From the NCBI GenBank assembly GCA_019424965.1, contig JAHYYL010000001.1, positions 88,772-117,213 of the forward strand: 28,442 nucleotides of DNA. Direction: 5' to 3'. Numbering within the stretch: the stretch's first letter is position 1; every line of letters starts with the position of its first letter. Of the stretch, positions 22,279-28,442 are shown one piece after another. Both the position numbers and the translations under genes were made by a program. This DNA is from Collinsella sp. (GTDB taxonomy: Bacteria; Actinomycetota; Coriobacteriia; Coriobacteriales; Coriobacteriaceae). Under the pieces are notes generated by a model, which ran no database searches, had not been told where the DNA came from, and was given only the letters and a program-made list of their open reading frames with translations.

Positions 22279-22767
22279 ATGGGGCTGTTCAAGAAGAAAA
22301 ACCCGCAGGACGCCTTTGATCCCGATGTGTTTACCATCACGGATACTATTTTGGACCCGCCGCGGTTTACGTTTTTGCCGGCCATCTACCAGGATGCCGC
22401 GCGTCGCAAGTGGGCCGTGCATCAGCGCGGTGCGCAGCCGAAGATCTTTGACTATGCGGACGTTTTGCAGTGCGAAGTGGCCGAGGCGGGCGATCCGGAG
22501 GCCGAGGAAGTGGTCTCAAAACAGGAATTTGCCCAGCGTATCCTGGCAAATCCTGCCAAGGCGGCGAAAATAAACGCTGCCAAGCGTAATATGTGTCTTG
22601 GTATGGGCGTTGTTGTGGCGGTTCAGACGGGAAAAGACGAGGTTTCCAAATTAGAGATTCCCGTTATGACCGACGAAGTCAAACGCGATTCAAGTCTATA
22701 TAAGTCGTATCGGAATGTTGCCGAGAAGATCAAGGCCGAATTTGATGCCATGGGAGGGCTGGTCTAA
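22279..22767 (+). CDS. Conserved-looking hypothetical protein, function not recognised
   Basis: A 162-residue soluble protein beginning MGLFKKKNPQDAFDPD. No signal peptide or membrane segment is visible. It alternates charged helices (EEVVSKQEFAQRILANPAKA) with a Gly/Val strand (MCLGMGVVVAVQTGKDE) and ends in an amphipathic helix. The segment AVHQRGAQPKIFDYADVLQC followed by an acidic strand recalls small beta-domain proteins in which a basic patch contacts a ligand, similar in feel to the C-terminal part of DUF4428-type proteins; this is a weak impression only. ATG 22279 follows GGGAGG by 5 nt. It lies 38 bases before the GntR pair and could be co-transcribed with it. Confidence 0.75.
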   Translation: MGLFKKKNPQDAFDPDVFTITDTILDPPRFTFLPAIYQDAARRKWAVHQRGAQPKIFDYADVLQCEVAEAGDPEAEEVVSKQEFAQRILANPAKAAKINAAKRNMCLGMGVVVAVQTGKDEVSKLEIPVMTDEVKRDSSLYKSYRNVAEKIKAEFDAMGGLV

Positions 22768-22805
22768 TTTTGGCGGCATACGTTTCTGAATGAGGAGTCT
22801 GTGCA

Positions 22806-23573
22806 ATGGCAGGCGAATCTTATGCAATTCCCCCCAAAGATCGTGCTGTTGAGGGAATTCTTTGGTATATCCAGCACCACCAGCTTGCCGGCGGCGATCG
22901 CCTGCCGGCCGAGCGCGTGCTGTGCGAAGAGATCGGCGTTTCGCGTACAGCGTTGCGCGCCGGTATCACGCGGCTCATCTCTTGTGGAACGCTCGAGAGC
23001 CGTCGCGGATCGGGTACGTATGTGTGTCCTCCCAAGCCGCTGAACATCTTCCAGGAAACGTATAACTTCTCCGATGCTGTGCGGACTGCCGGCCTGCACC
23101 CCTCTTCTCGTCTGGTTTCCACCGGGACCATCGAGGCGGATGAGGCGCTTGCCGACAAGCTTGGGGTGTCTGTAGGCGCTCCTTTGCTCCGCATGCAGCG
23201 CGTTCGACTTATTGAGGGCGAACCGGCGTCAATCGAGACGGCTCACGTTAACCTGTCCCTGTGCCCATCGCTTACCGAGCACGATTTTGAGTGCGAGAGC
23301 CTTTACGATGTCTTGCTCAAAGAAGGTGGCGTGCGTGTTGAGCATGGACGTGAGCATATCTCCATCTCGCGTTTGAACGTCGAGGAGGCCGAGCTGCTCC
23401 AGCAAGAAGAGGGAACGCCGGTGTTCTATGAGAGCTCGATCGAATTTGATAAGGACATGCGTTTTGTGGAGCATTGCAAATCGGTGATTTTGCCCACAAA
23501 GTTCCGCTTTGCCGATAACGGCGAAAAGAACGGAATGAGAAGCGTGGCAGGTGAACAATGGCTGAAACAGTAG
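22806..23573 (+). CDS. GntR-family (UTRA) regulator, first of an overlapping pair
   Basis: A 255-residue protein with an N-terminal GntR winged helix (about 10-75: AVEGILWYIQHHQLAGG, RLPAERVLCEEIGVSRTALR, LESRRGSGTYV) and a UTRA domain (about 85-245; RMQRVRLIEGEPASIETAHV). It has an unusual C-terminal extension after LPTKFRF of about 22 residues rich in Gly/Asn/Glu. ATG 22806 has GAGGAG 8 nt upstream. Its last 16 bases overlap the next GntR gene in another frame, so the two are translated from one message. Probable target is the deglycase/PTS operon downstream. Confidence 0.9.
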   Translation: MAGESYAIPPKDRAVEGILWYIQHHQLAGGDRLPAERVLCEEIGVSRTALRAGITRLISCGTLESRRGSGTYVCPPKPLNIFQETYNFSDAVRTAGLHPSSRLVSTGTIEADEALADKLGVSVGAPLLRMQRVRLIEGEPASIETAHVNLSLCPSLTEHDFECESLYDVLLKEGGVRVEHGREHISISRLNVEEAELLQQEEGTPVFYESSIEFDKDMRFVEHCKSVILPTKFRFADNGEKNGMRSVAGEQWLKQ

Positions 23574-24271
23574 ATGCCACCCCGGTTTATATGCGCATTC
23601 GACGCCGCATCGAGGAACGTATCGAGCGCGGTATATATCCCACGGGTTCCATGATTCCGTCCGAAAAAGACCTCGCCGAGGAATTTGGTACGACACGCTT
23701 GACCATCCGAAGCGCTGTCGATGAGCTGGTTCGGCGCGGGCAGATTCGCCGTGTTCGGGGAAAAGGTGCCTTTGTGGCGCAGAAAGTACCTGCTTTTTTT
23801 GAACGCACGGTCGGTTTCCGTGAATCGGTCCGTGCTTCGGGCGGCGAGCCGTCCGTCCGTATTCTCGCGCGTTCCAAGCGTTATGCGGGGCCATATTACG
23901 CCGACCTGTTTGGCATCGCCGAGGACGACCTGCTCTATTCCGTTCGACGCCTGAACTGCATAAACGGTAGCCCCGTATCGATTGAGACGGCGCTGATTCC
24001 CTGCCTGCTGTTCCCAACCATCGAAGATATTGACGTGTCGGTCTTCAGTTTGTACGAGACCTATGAGATGCTGGGCCGAAAGCCAGTCATGGCACAGGAA
24101 AAGCTCGATATCGAAGCGCTGGGCGCACGAGATGCCGGCCTCCTTGGACTGGAACAGGGCGATCTTGTTTTGCTTTTGGAATGCGTGAGCTATGACGCGA
24201 GCGGTCAGGCTATCGAGTATGTAAAGTCCTTCAATCGTGGCGATACGGGCGGCTACACCTATACGTACTAG
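23558..24271 (+). CDS. GntR-family (UTRA) regulator, second of an overlapping pair
   Basis: A 237-residue protein with a GntR winged helix (about 8-75: PVYMRIRRRIEERIERG, IPSEKDLAEEFGTTRLTIRS, IRRVRGKGAFVAQ) and a UTRA domain (about 85-237; YSVRRLNCINGSPVSIETAL, LLLECVSYDASGQAIEYVKS). ATG 23558 lies inside the end of the previous GntR gene and is preceded by GGCAGGTG. The helix-turn-helix recognition helix differs from the first copy (TTRLTIRS against SRTALRAG), so the two probably read different half-sites or ligands. It is the gene nearest to the palindromic site in front of the deglycase/PTS genes. Confidence 0.9.
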   Translation: MAETVDATPVYMRIRRRIEERIERGIYPTGSMIPSEKDLAEEFGTTRLTIRSAVDELVRRGQIRRVRGKGAFVAQKVPAFFERTVGFRESVRASGGEPSVRILARSKRYAGPYYADLFGIAEDDLLYSVRRLNCINGSPVSIETALIPCLLFPTIEDIDVSVFSLYETYEMLGRKPVMAQEKLDIEALGARDAGLLGLEQGDLVLLLECVSYDASGQAIEYVKSFNRGDTGGYTYTY

Positions 24272-24394
24272 CTGGTATTTTGTGAATAACGGCTAGGAAA
24301 CTAACCAGTTTTGATCGTTGGGTCAGCTGTATATACAACCTTACATGGCTCAAAATCGACCGTTCGCCGAAGGGGATAAATTAATCGACAAAGA

Positions 24395-24442
24395 GGTATC
24401 AAAAAGCCGTAACCTGTAACTGTGATTGGTATCAAATACTAA
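24395..24442 (+). promoter_or_regulatory. GntR-type operator region before the deglycase/PTS operon
   Basis: TTGGTAT-CAA-ATACTAA (24426-24442) is a palindrome with 7-base arms and one mismatch, ending 22 nt before the start codon. The core GGTATCAAA is repeated at 24395-24403, 33 bp upstream. A TCGACA at 24385 could be a -35, but no good -10 is placed. GntR/UTRA proteins commonly bind GGTAT-type half-sites. The spacer 24272-24394 also has GTATATAC at 24329-24336. Confidence 0.5.
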
Positions 24443-24464
24443 TGATTTGTTACGAGGTGAGACG

Positions 24465-25580
24465 ATGAAGATGCTCGATTACGTTCAGCTTGCCCATGTG
24501 CGTATGGGAGAGAACCTCGAGCGTTCGTCTGAGCTGGTAGCGCAGCTCGTTGATATTTTCCAGTCCGGTTCTTTTGACGCGCTGCGCATCGTTGCTTCGG
24601 GTTCGTCGCGCCATGCTGCGGATTGCGCCCGCGATTACCTGCAAGATGCACTGCAGATGCAGGTGTCCGTTGTGACGCCCGAGGCCTTCGTCGATTTTGA
24701 ACACACCTATCCACAGCATGCGCTTAACATTTCCGTCTCGCAGAGCGGCTATTCAACCAATACGATTGCGGCGCTCGATTACATGCGCGCACACGATATG
24801 GCTGCAGTTGCGCTCACGGCAAACGTCGAGGCACCCATCAAGGAACACGCTGACATCGTTCTTGACTACGGTGTGGGCGTCGAGTCGGTGGACTTTGTGA
24901 CTCTGGGCGTCGAGGTTCTCGTTGAGTACCTGGTGCTCTTTGGTATTTGCGGCGGTCAGGCGCGCGGAACGATTGACGCCAAGGGCGTTGCTCAGCGTCT
25001 TGATGACCTGCGCGAGGCTATCCAGGCTAATGCCGTGATGTGCAAGACCGCCGAGGCATATGTCCAAGGTCACATGCTCGAGCTTTCTGAGCACATGCCC
25101 GCCATGGTCGTCGGCAACGGCCCCAACTATGGTGTTGCCGAGGAGGCAGCGCTCAAGCTGAGCGAGACCATCAAGATTCCTGCCATGCATCACGAAGGCG
25201 AGGAGTTCGTCCACGGTCCCGAGATGCAGATCGTTCCGGGCTATCTGGTGTTTATCGTCGACGATCCGCAGGGGTCGGAGCGTCTTGCGAATATCGCCGA
25301 TGCGCTATCGAACGTTACGGCAAAAACGGTGCTGCTCACGGCCCATCCCAAGGGTAGGGCTCACGAGGTTGCGGTGCCTCAGGTGGCTCCGCTGCTCAGC
25401 GCAATTCCCAATCTTGTGTTCTTCCAGACGATTGCGGCCATGATAGCCGAGCGTCTGAAGTCATGGGACGTGCACCCGTATCTTGATGCCGTCCCCAAGC
25501 AAATGGAGGTCAAGGCAGAGGGCTACGAAGAGTCAGTCAATGCGCTTAAGGCCAAAGCGGCCGAGTGTTACGGAATGTAA
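24465..25580 (+). CDS. SIS-domain deglycase-like protein (GfrE / GlmS C-terminal type)
   Basis: A 371-residue protein with two SIS domains resembling the isomerase half of GlmS but with no glutaminase domain. SIS1 has IVASGSSRHAADCA (42-55) and ISVSQSGYSTNT (89-100). SIS2 has VVGNGPNYGVAEEAALKLSE and HHEGEEFVHGPEMQIV with the Glu/His pair expected for ring opening and Schiff-base chemistry. ATG 24465 has GAGG 7 nt upstream; the open frame extends to 24426 but overlaps the operator. The neighbouring FrlB-like enzyme and mannose-type PTS genes match the gfr locus, where GfrE cleaves glucoselysine-6-phosphate. A role on another glycated amine, or on an amino-sugar phosphate, is possible. Confidence 0.83.
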   Translation: MKMLDYVQLAHVRMGENLERSSELVAQLVDIFQSGSFDALRIVASGSSRHAADCARDYLQDALQMQVSVVTPEAFVDFEHTYPQHALNISVSQSGYSTNTIAALDYMRAHDMAAVALTANVEAPIKEHADIVLDYGVGVESVDFVTLGVEVLVEYLVLFGICGGQARGTIDAKGVAQRLDDLREAIQANAVMCKTAEAYVQGHMLELSEHMPAMVVGNGPNYGVAEEAALKLSETIKIPAMHHEGEEFVHGPEMQIVPGYLVFIVDDPQGSERLANIADALSNVTAKTVLLTAHPKGRAHEVAVPQVAPLLSAIPNLVFFQTIAAMIAERLKSWDVHPYLDAVPKQMEVKAEGYEESVNALKAKAAECYGM

Positions 25581-25640
25581 GCGGGTTTTGATGCCCGTTG
25601 GCATGGGGGATGTGGAAACAACCCCAGAAAGGAGAGACAA

Positions 25641-26702
25641 ATGAAGGAAACCGAGAAGATCGAGATCATGCATTTCGACCAGGAGGGCTATCTCGAGGAC
25701 GGCAAGGCGCTCTACGAGACCGGCAAGAAGATGACCGCGCTCGCCGACAAGGTCGCCGACGAGGGCTACGACGCCGTGTTCCTGATGGGCGTCGGCGGCA
25801 CCTGGGACGAGCTCATGCAGCTCGAGTACCTCATGAACAAGTTCGGCGACCGCGACCTCGAGGTCTACCTGATCCACGCCGCCGAGTGGAACGTCATGGG
25901 CCACAAGCGCATGACCGAGAAGTCCGTCGTGCTCACCGCCTCCGAGTCCGGCACCACCCCCGAGGTCCTCGAGGCCGTCAAGAAGATGAAGGAAAAGGGC
26001 ATTCGTGTCTACGCCATGACCAAGCCCGAGGGCCCCATCGGCCAGGCTGTCGGCGCCGAGAACTGCGTCAAGATGGCTTCCGATCATGGTAACGGCGGCT
26101 GCGAGATGGGCTACTACCTCGCCGACTGCTTCGGCCTGCGCCTGCTCAACCGCCGCGGCTGCTTCCCCAAGTTCGATCTGTTTATCGAGCAGACCAAGGA
26201 CATCTGGAAGGACATGCTCGATATCCGCAAGCGCTTCGAGCCGCGCGCCGAGGAGCTCGCCAAGAAGTACGCCCTGGCCCCCTACACCATGTTCATCGGC
26301 TCCGGCGCCCTGTGGGGCGAGACCATCCTGTTCTCGATGTGCATCCTGGAGGAGATGCAGTGGAAGCGCACCCGCTACATCACCTCGGCCGACTTCTTCC
26401 ACGGCACCCTCGAGCTCGTGGAGCCGGGCGTCCCCGTGTTCCTGTTCATGGGCGAGGACGAGAACCGCAAGCTCGACGAGCGCGTCCGCGCCTTCCTGAC
26501 CCGCGGCGTGACCGGCGACACCGACATCAACATCATCGACACCGCCGAGTTCGCGATCCCCGGCCTTGACGACGAGTTCCGCGTCATCGTGTCTCCGTGG
26601 ATCCTCTCCTCGCTGATCACCGATCGCCTTGCCGCTTACTACGAGACGGTCACCAAGCACAACCTCAACTACCGTCGCTACTATCACCAGTTCGATTACT
26701 AA
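25641..26702 (+). CDS. FrlB/GfrF-like fructosamine-6-phosphate deglycase (SIS domain)
   Basis: A 353-residue double-SIS enzyme. Landmarks: VFLMGVGGTWDELMQ in SIS1, TASESGTTPEVLEAVKKM as the phosphate loop, FIGSGALWGETILFSMCILE in SIS2, SADFFHGTLELVEPGVPVFL around the catalytic His, and the C-terminus NLNYRRYYHQFDY typical of FrlB/GfrF. In this copy the usual S-G-E before the HG motif reads S-A-D, so an acidic residue is kept but shortened. ATG 25641 has AAAGGAG 6 nt upstream. Codon choice is markedly more biased (CTC, GAG, AAG, ATC) than in neighbours, suggesting very high expression. It probably releases glucose-6-phosphate and lysine or another amine after PTS uptake. Confidence 0.85.
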   Translation: MKETEKIEIMHFDQEGYLEDGKALYETGKKMTALADKVADEGYDAVFLMGVGGTWDELMQLEYLMNKFGDRDLEVYLIHAAEWNVMGHKRMTEKSVVLTASESGTTPEVLEAVKKMKEKGIRVYAMTKPEGPIGQAVGAENCVKMASDHGNGGCEMGYYLADCFGLRLLNRRGCFPKFDLFIEQTKDIWKDMLDIRKRFEPRAEELAKKYALAPYTMFIGSGALWGETILFSMCILEEMQWKRTRYITSADFFHGTLELVEPGVPVFLFMGEDENRKLDERVRAFLTRGVTGDTDINIIDTAEFAIPGLDDEFRVIVSPWILSSLITDRLAAYYETVTKHNLNYRRYYHQFDY

Positions 26703-26737
26703 TCGGCGACAAATTAGCTACTGATCAAGAAGCACCC

Positions 26738-26766
26738 TGCCCGGGCGCATGCGTCCGGGCATTTTT
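26738..26766 (+). terminator. Strong intrinsic terminator inside the deglycase/PTS operon
   Basis: TGCCCGG (26738-26744) pairs with CCGGGCA (26755-26761), extended inward by G-U and CGC/GCG pairs, and is followed by five T. It lies 36 nt after the deglycase stop and 31 nt before the EIIA start. Partial read-through would make enzymes in excess of the PTS proteins. No new promoter is evident before EIIA. Confidence 0.82.
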
Positions 26767-26796
26767 ATGCCGAAGTTCGCAAGAAAGGGGAATCGA

Positions 26797-27213
26797 ATGA
26801 GGCAGTTTATCGTTGCATCCCATGCTCATTTTGCGTCCGGAATCGTCGAGAGCATTGGGCTACTCTCGGGCGAGCGCGAGAACGTCCATGCGCTGTCTAT
26901 GTATGTCGACGGAAACGAGGACCTGGTCAAGGAGGCCGCAGCGATTCTGGACGGCTTTGCCGCGGACGATGAGGTCGTCGTTTGCACCGACCTCTTTGGC
27001 GGCAGCGTCAACAACGAGTTCACCAAGATCGTCCAGACGCGCCCCAACACGCACCTGGTGACCAATATGAACCTGCCGCTCCTTATTCAGCTGCTGTTCG
27101 TGCCCGATTCCACCCCGATCGATGAGGCCATTCGCCAGATCGTCGAGGCGGACGACACCAAGGTCAAGTACGTCAACGACCTGCTGGGGCAGGCCGAACT
27201 CGATGAGTTTTAA
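26797..27213 (+). CDS. PTS mannose-family EIIA component
   Basis: A 138-residue cytoplasmic phosphocarrier that takes phosphate from HPr and passes it to EIIB. MRQFIVASHAHFASG places His9 where E. coli EIIA-Man has its phosphorylated His10, with the same spacing to the G-E before the next strand (SGERENVHALSMYVDGNED). VVVCTDLFGGSVNNEF matches the conserved TDL-GGSP-N motif, here with V in place of P. ATG 26797 has AAAGGGG about 6 nt upstream; the upstream in-frame ATG 26749 lies inside the terminator. It is the first gene after the internal terminator. Confidence 0.92.
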   Translation: MRQFIVASHAHFASGIVESIGLLSGERENVHALSMYVDGNEDLVKEAAAILDGFAADDEVVVCTDLFGGSVNNEFTKIVQTRPNTHLVTNMNLPLLIQLLFVPDSTPIDEAIRQIVEADDTKVKYVNDLLGQAELDEF

Positions 27214-27229
27214 TCGTTAGGAGCACATC

Positions 27230-27700
27230 ATGATTCAGATGATTCGCGTGGACTATCGACTGCTTCACGGCCAGGTTGCCGTTAGCTGGACCTCGGCTCT
27301 GGGTGCCGACTGCATCCTGTTAGTGAGCGACACGGTCCTCAACGACAAGCTTCGTCTGCAGGCCCTGTCCCTTGCAAAGCCGGAGGGCTGCAAGGTCGTT
27401 GTCAAAAACACCGAGGACGCCGTCAAGGCGCTTCAGAGCGGTGTGACCGACAAGTACAAGCTCTTCGTGGTTTGCGAGACGATCCAACAGGCCGGTGCCG
27501 TCGCCAAGGCGATGGGCGTCAAGAAGATCAACCTCGGCAATGTGGCCTTTAGCGAGGATGCCCGCCAGGTCTCGACGAGCGTATTCCTTACGCCCGAGAA
27601 CGAGGCCTACGTGAAGGAGCTGCTCGGCGAGGGCTATGAGCTGTTCATTCAGATGATTCCGGCGGATGCGAAGACTGACGCCGCAAAGGTCATCGGTTAG
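27230..27700 (+). CDS. PTS mannose-family EIIB component
   Basis: A 156-residue cytoplasmic protein of the EIIB-Sor/Man type. MIRVDYRLLHGQVAVSW (4-20) carries the phosphorylated His13. The body follows the family (ILLVSDTVLNDKLRLQALSL, KKINLGNVAFSEDARQVSTS). It accepts phosphate from EIIA and donates it to the sugar moiety bound by EIIC/EIID. ATG 27230 follows AGGAG by 6 nt, 16 bases after the EIIA stop. Homologues in gfr-type systems phosphorylate glycated lysine at C6 during entry. Confidence 0.93.
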   Translation: MIQMIRVDYRLLHGQVAVSWTSALGADCILLVSDTVLNDKLRLQALSLAKPEGCKVVVKNTEDAVKALQSGVTDKYKLFVVCETIQQAGAVAKAMGVKKINLGNVAFSEDARQVSTSVFLTPENEAYVKELLGEGYELFIQMIPADAKTDAAKVIG

Positions 27701-27708
27701 GGGCTGTC

Positions 27709-28442
27709 ATGGTTATCAAGACGATCCTGATTTTCCTGATTGCCCTTTTGGGCTATTCCGAGTGGCTGACCGGTACGAGTTACCTTCAGCGCCCCATTGT
27801 GCTCGGACCGTTGGTCGGCCTTGTCATGGGCGATGTGGTGACCGGCACCATTATGGGCGCCACGATGGAGCTTGCCATGGTCGGTGCCATCTCGGTCGGT
27901 GCGTATAACCCGCCCGATACGATTTCCGGAACCATTCTGGGTGTGTCGCTTGCCATGCAGGCCGGCGCGGACGCTTCGGCGGCCCTGACCCTGGGCATTC
28001 CCATCGCAACGATCGTCCTGGCGCTCGATACGGCCCTGGGCCAGCCGGTCATGCTGCTGCTGGTGCACCGTATCGACAAAAACGTCGAGGACGGAGACAC
28101 CAAGGCCATCACGCGCAACATGCTCATCGCCGGTTACGCGCAGAGCTGGTGCGGCCTGCTGATCATTCCCCTGGCATTCTTCTTTGGCGCCGATGCTGTT
28201 GCCAGCCTGCTCAACATCATCCCCGATTTCGTTCAGACCGGCATGGATGTCGCCGCCGCCTTCTTGCCCGCACTCGGCTTTGCGATGCTGGCGCAGATGA
28301 TTATGAACAAAACAGTGGCTCCGTTCTTCTTCGCTGGCTTCTTCCTCGTCGCCTACTTTGGCATTAGCACGACGGGCGTGGCGATCTTTGCCGCGATTAT
28401 CGTCGTCGCGATGACGGTTTTGGGTGACAAGAAAAAGGCGGA
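27709..28442 (+). CDS. PTS mannose-family EIIC component, 3' end outside the window
   Basis: 244 residues of a polytopic membrane permease subunit are visible. The N-terminal RPIVLGPLVGLVMGDVVTGT and TMELAMVGAISVGAYNPPDT are characteristic of EIIC-Sor/Man, with about seven hydrophobic segments in the visible part. It forms the sugar channel with EIID, which is expected just beyond the window. ATG 27709 lies 8 bases after the EIIB stop, with AGGGG overlapping that stop. Reading runs open to the edge, after a basic GDKKKA turn. Confidence 0.92.
   Translation, partial: MVIKTILIFLIALLGYSEWLTGTSYLQRPIVLGPLVGLVMGDVVTGTIMGATMELAMVGAISVGAYNPPDTISGTILGVSLAMQAGADASAALTLGIPIATIVLALDTALGQPVMLLLVHRIDKNVEDGDTKAITRNMLIAGYAQSWCGLLIIPLAFFFGADAVASLLNIIPDFVQTGMDVAAAFLPALGFAMLAQMIMNKTVAPFFFAGFFLVAYFGISTTGVAIFAAIIVVAMTVLGDKKKA

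Noticed and set aside
24465..25580. Calling the SIS protein GlmS (glucosamine-6-phosphate synthase)
   Set aside because: No N-terminal Cys glutaminase domain is present and the gene sits with a FrlB-like enzyme and PTS genes.
1..28442. tRNA, rRNA, CRISPR array, transposase or phage genes
   Set aside because: I looked for cloverleaf-like arms, regular spaced repeats and transposase motifs and recognised none.

Overview
The window looks like chromosomal DNA from a GC-rich, Gram-positive gut actinobacterium of the class Coriobacteriia, most likely Collinsella or a close relative. This is an inference from the codon bias, the strong AGGAGG-type ribosome sites, the bifid-type phosphoketolase, the Tat-exported PcsB-like wall hydrolase and the fructosamine genes. 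No rRNA, tRNA or CRISPR array was recognised.

Left part (1-6620), housekeeping. On the minus strand are a 4-alpha-glucanotransferase (malQ, cut by the window start), UDP-glucose 4-epimerase (galE) and UDP-N-acetylmuramate dehydrogenase (murB). On the plus strand are a Tat-exported peptidoglycan hydrolase and a LacI-family regulator. The regulator lies next to the phosphoketolase gene xfp (6825-9353), whose promoter carries two AAAACGTTTT palindromes exactly 21 bp apart. Two long nested palindromes (4237-4368 and 9397-9500) occupy intergenic space.

Middle part (9758-22059). A GntR/UTRA regulator is followed by a promoter flanked by a 21-bp repeated site. Then come eleven closely packed plus-strand genes: a DcuC/YfcC-type transporter, a YtcJ-type amidohydrolase, a FrlC-like epimerase, a FrlB-like SIS deglycase, two FrlD-like PfkB kinases, a second TIM-barrel amidohydrolase, YjbQ, a BtpA/SgcQ protein, an FGGY kinase and an SGNH hydrolase. 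The core (transporter, kinase, deglycase, epimerase, GntR) matches the logic of the frl and fra pathways for Amadori compounds: uptake, phosphorylation at C6, then deglycation to glucose-6-phosphate and an amine. The other genes are not part of those described operons, and both amidohydrolases have lost usual metal-ligand residues.

Right part (22279-28442). An unrecognised small protein is followed by two overlapping GntR/UTRA genes. Next are two SIS-domain deglycase-like enzymes and, after an internal terminator, mannose-family PTS subunits EIIA, EIIB and EIIC, the last cut by the window end. This matches the gfr (glucoselysine/fructoselysine PTS) arrangement. The window therefore holds two neighbouring Amadori-product loci, one using a secondary carrier plus ATP-dependent kinase and one using PTS uptake and phosphorylation. 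Both would feed glucose-6-phosphate to central metabolism, where phosphoketolase acts.
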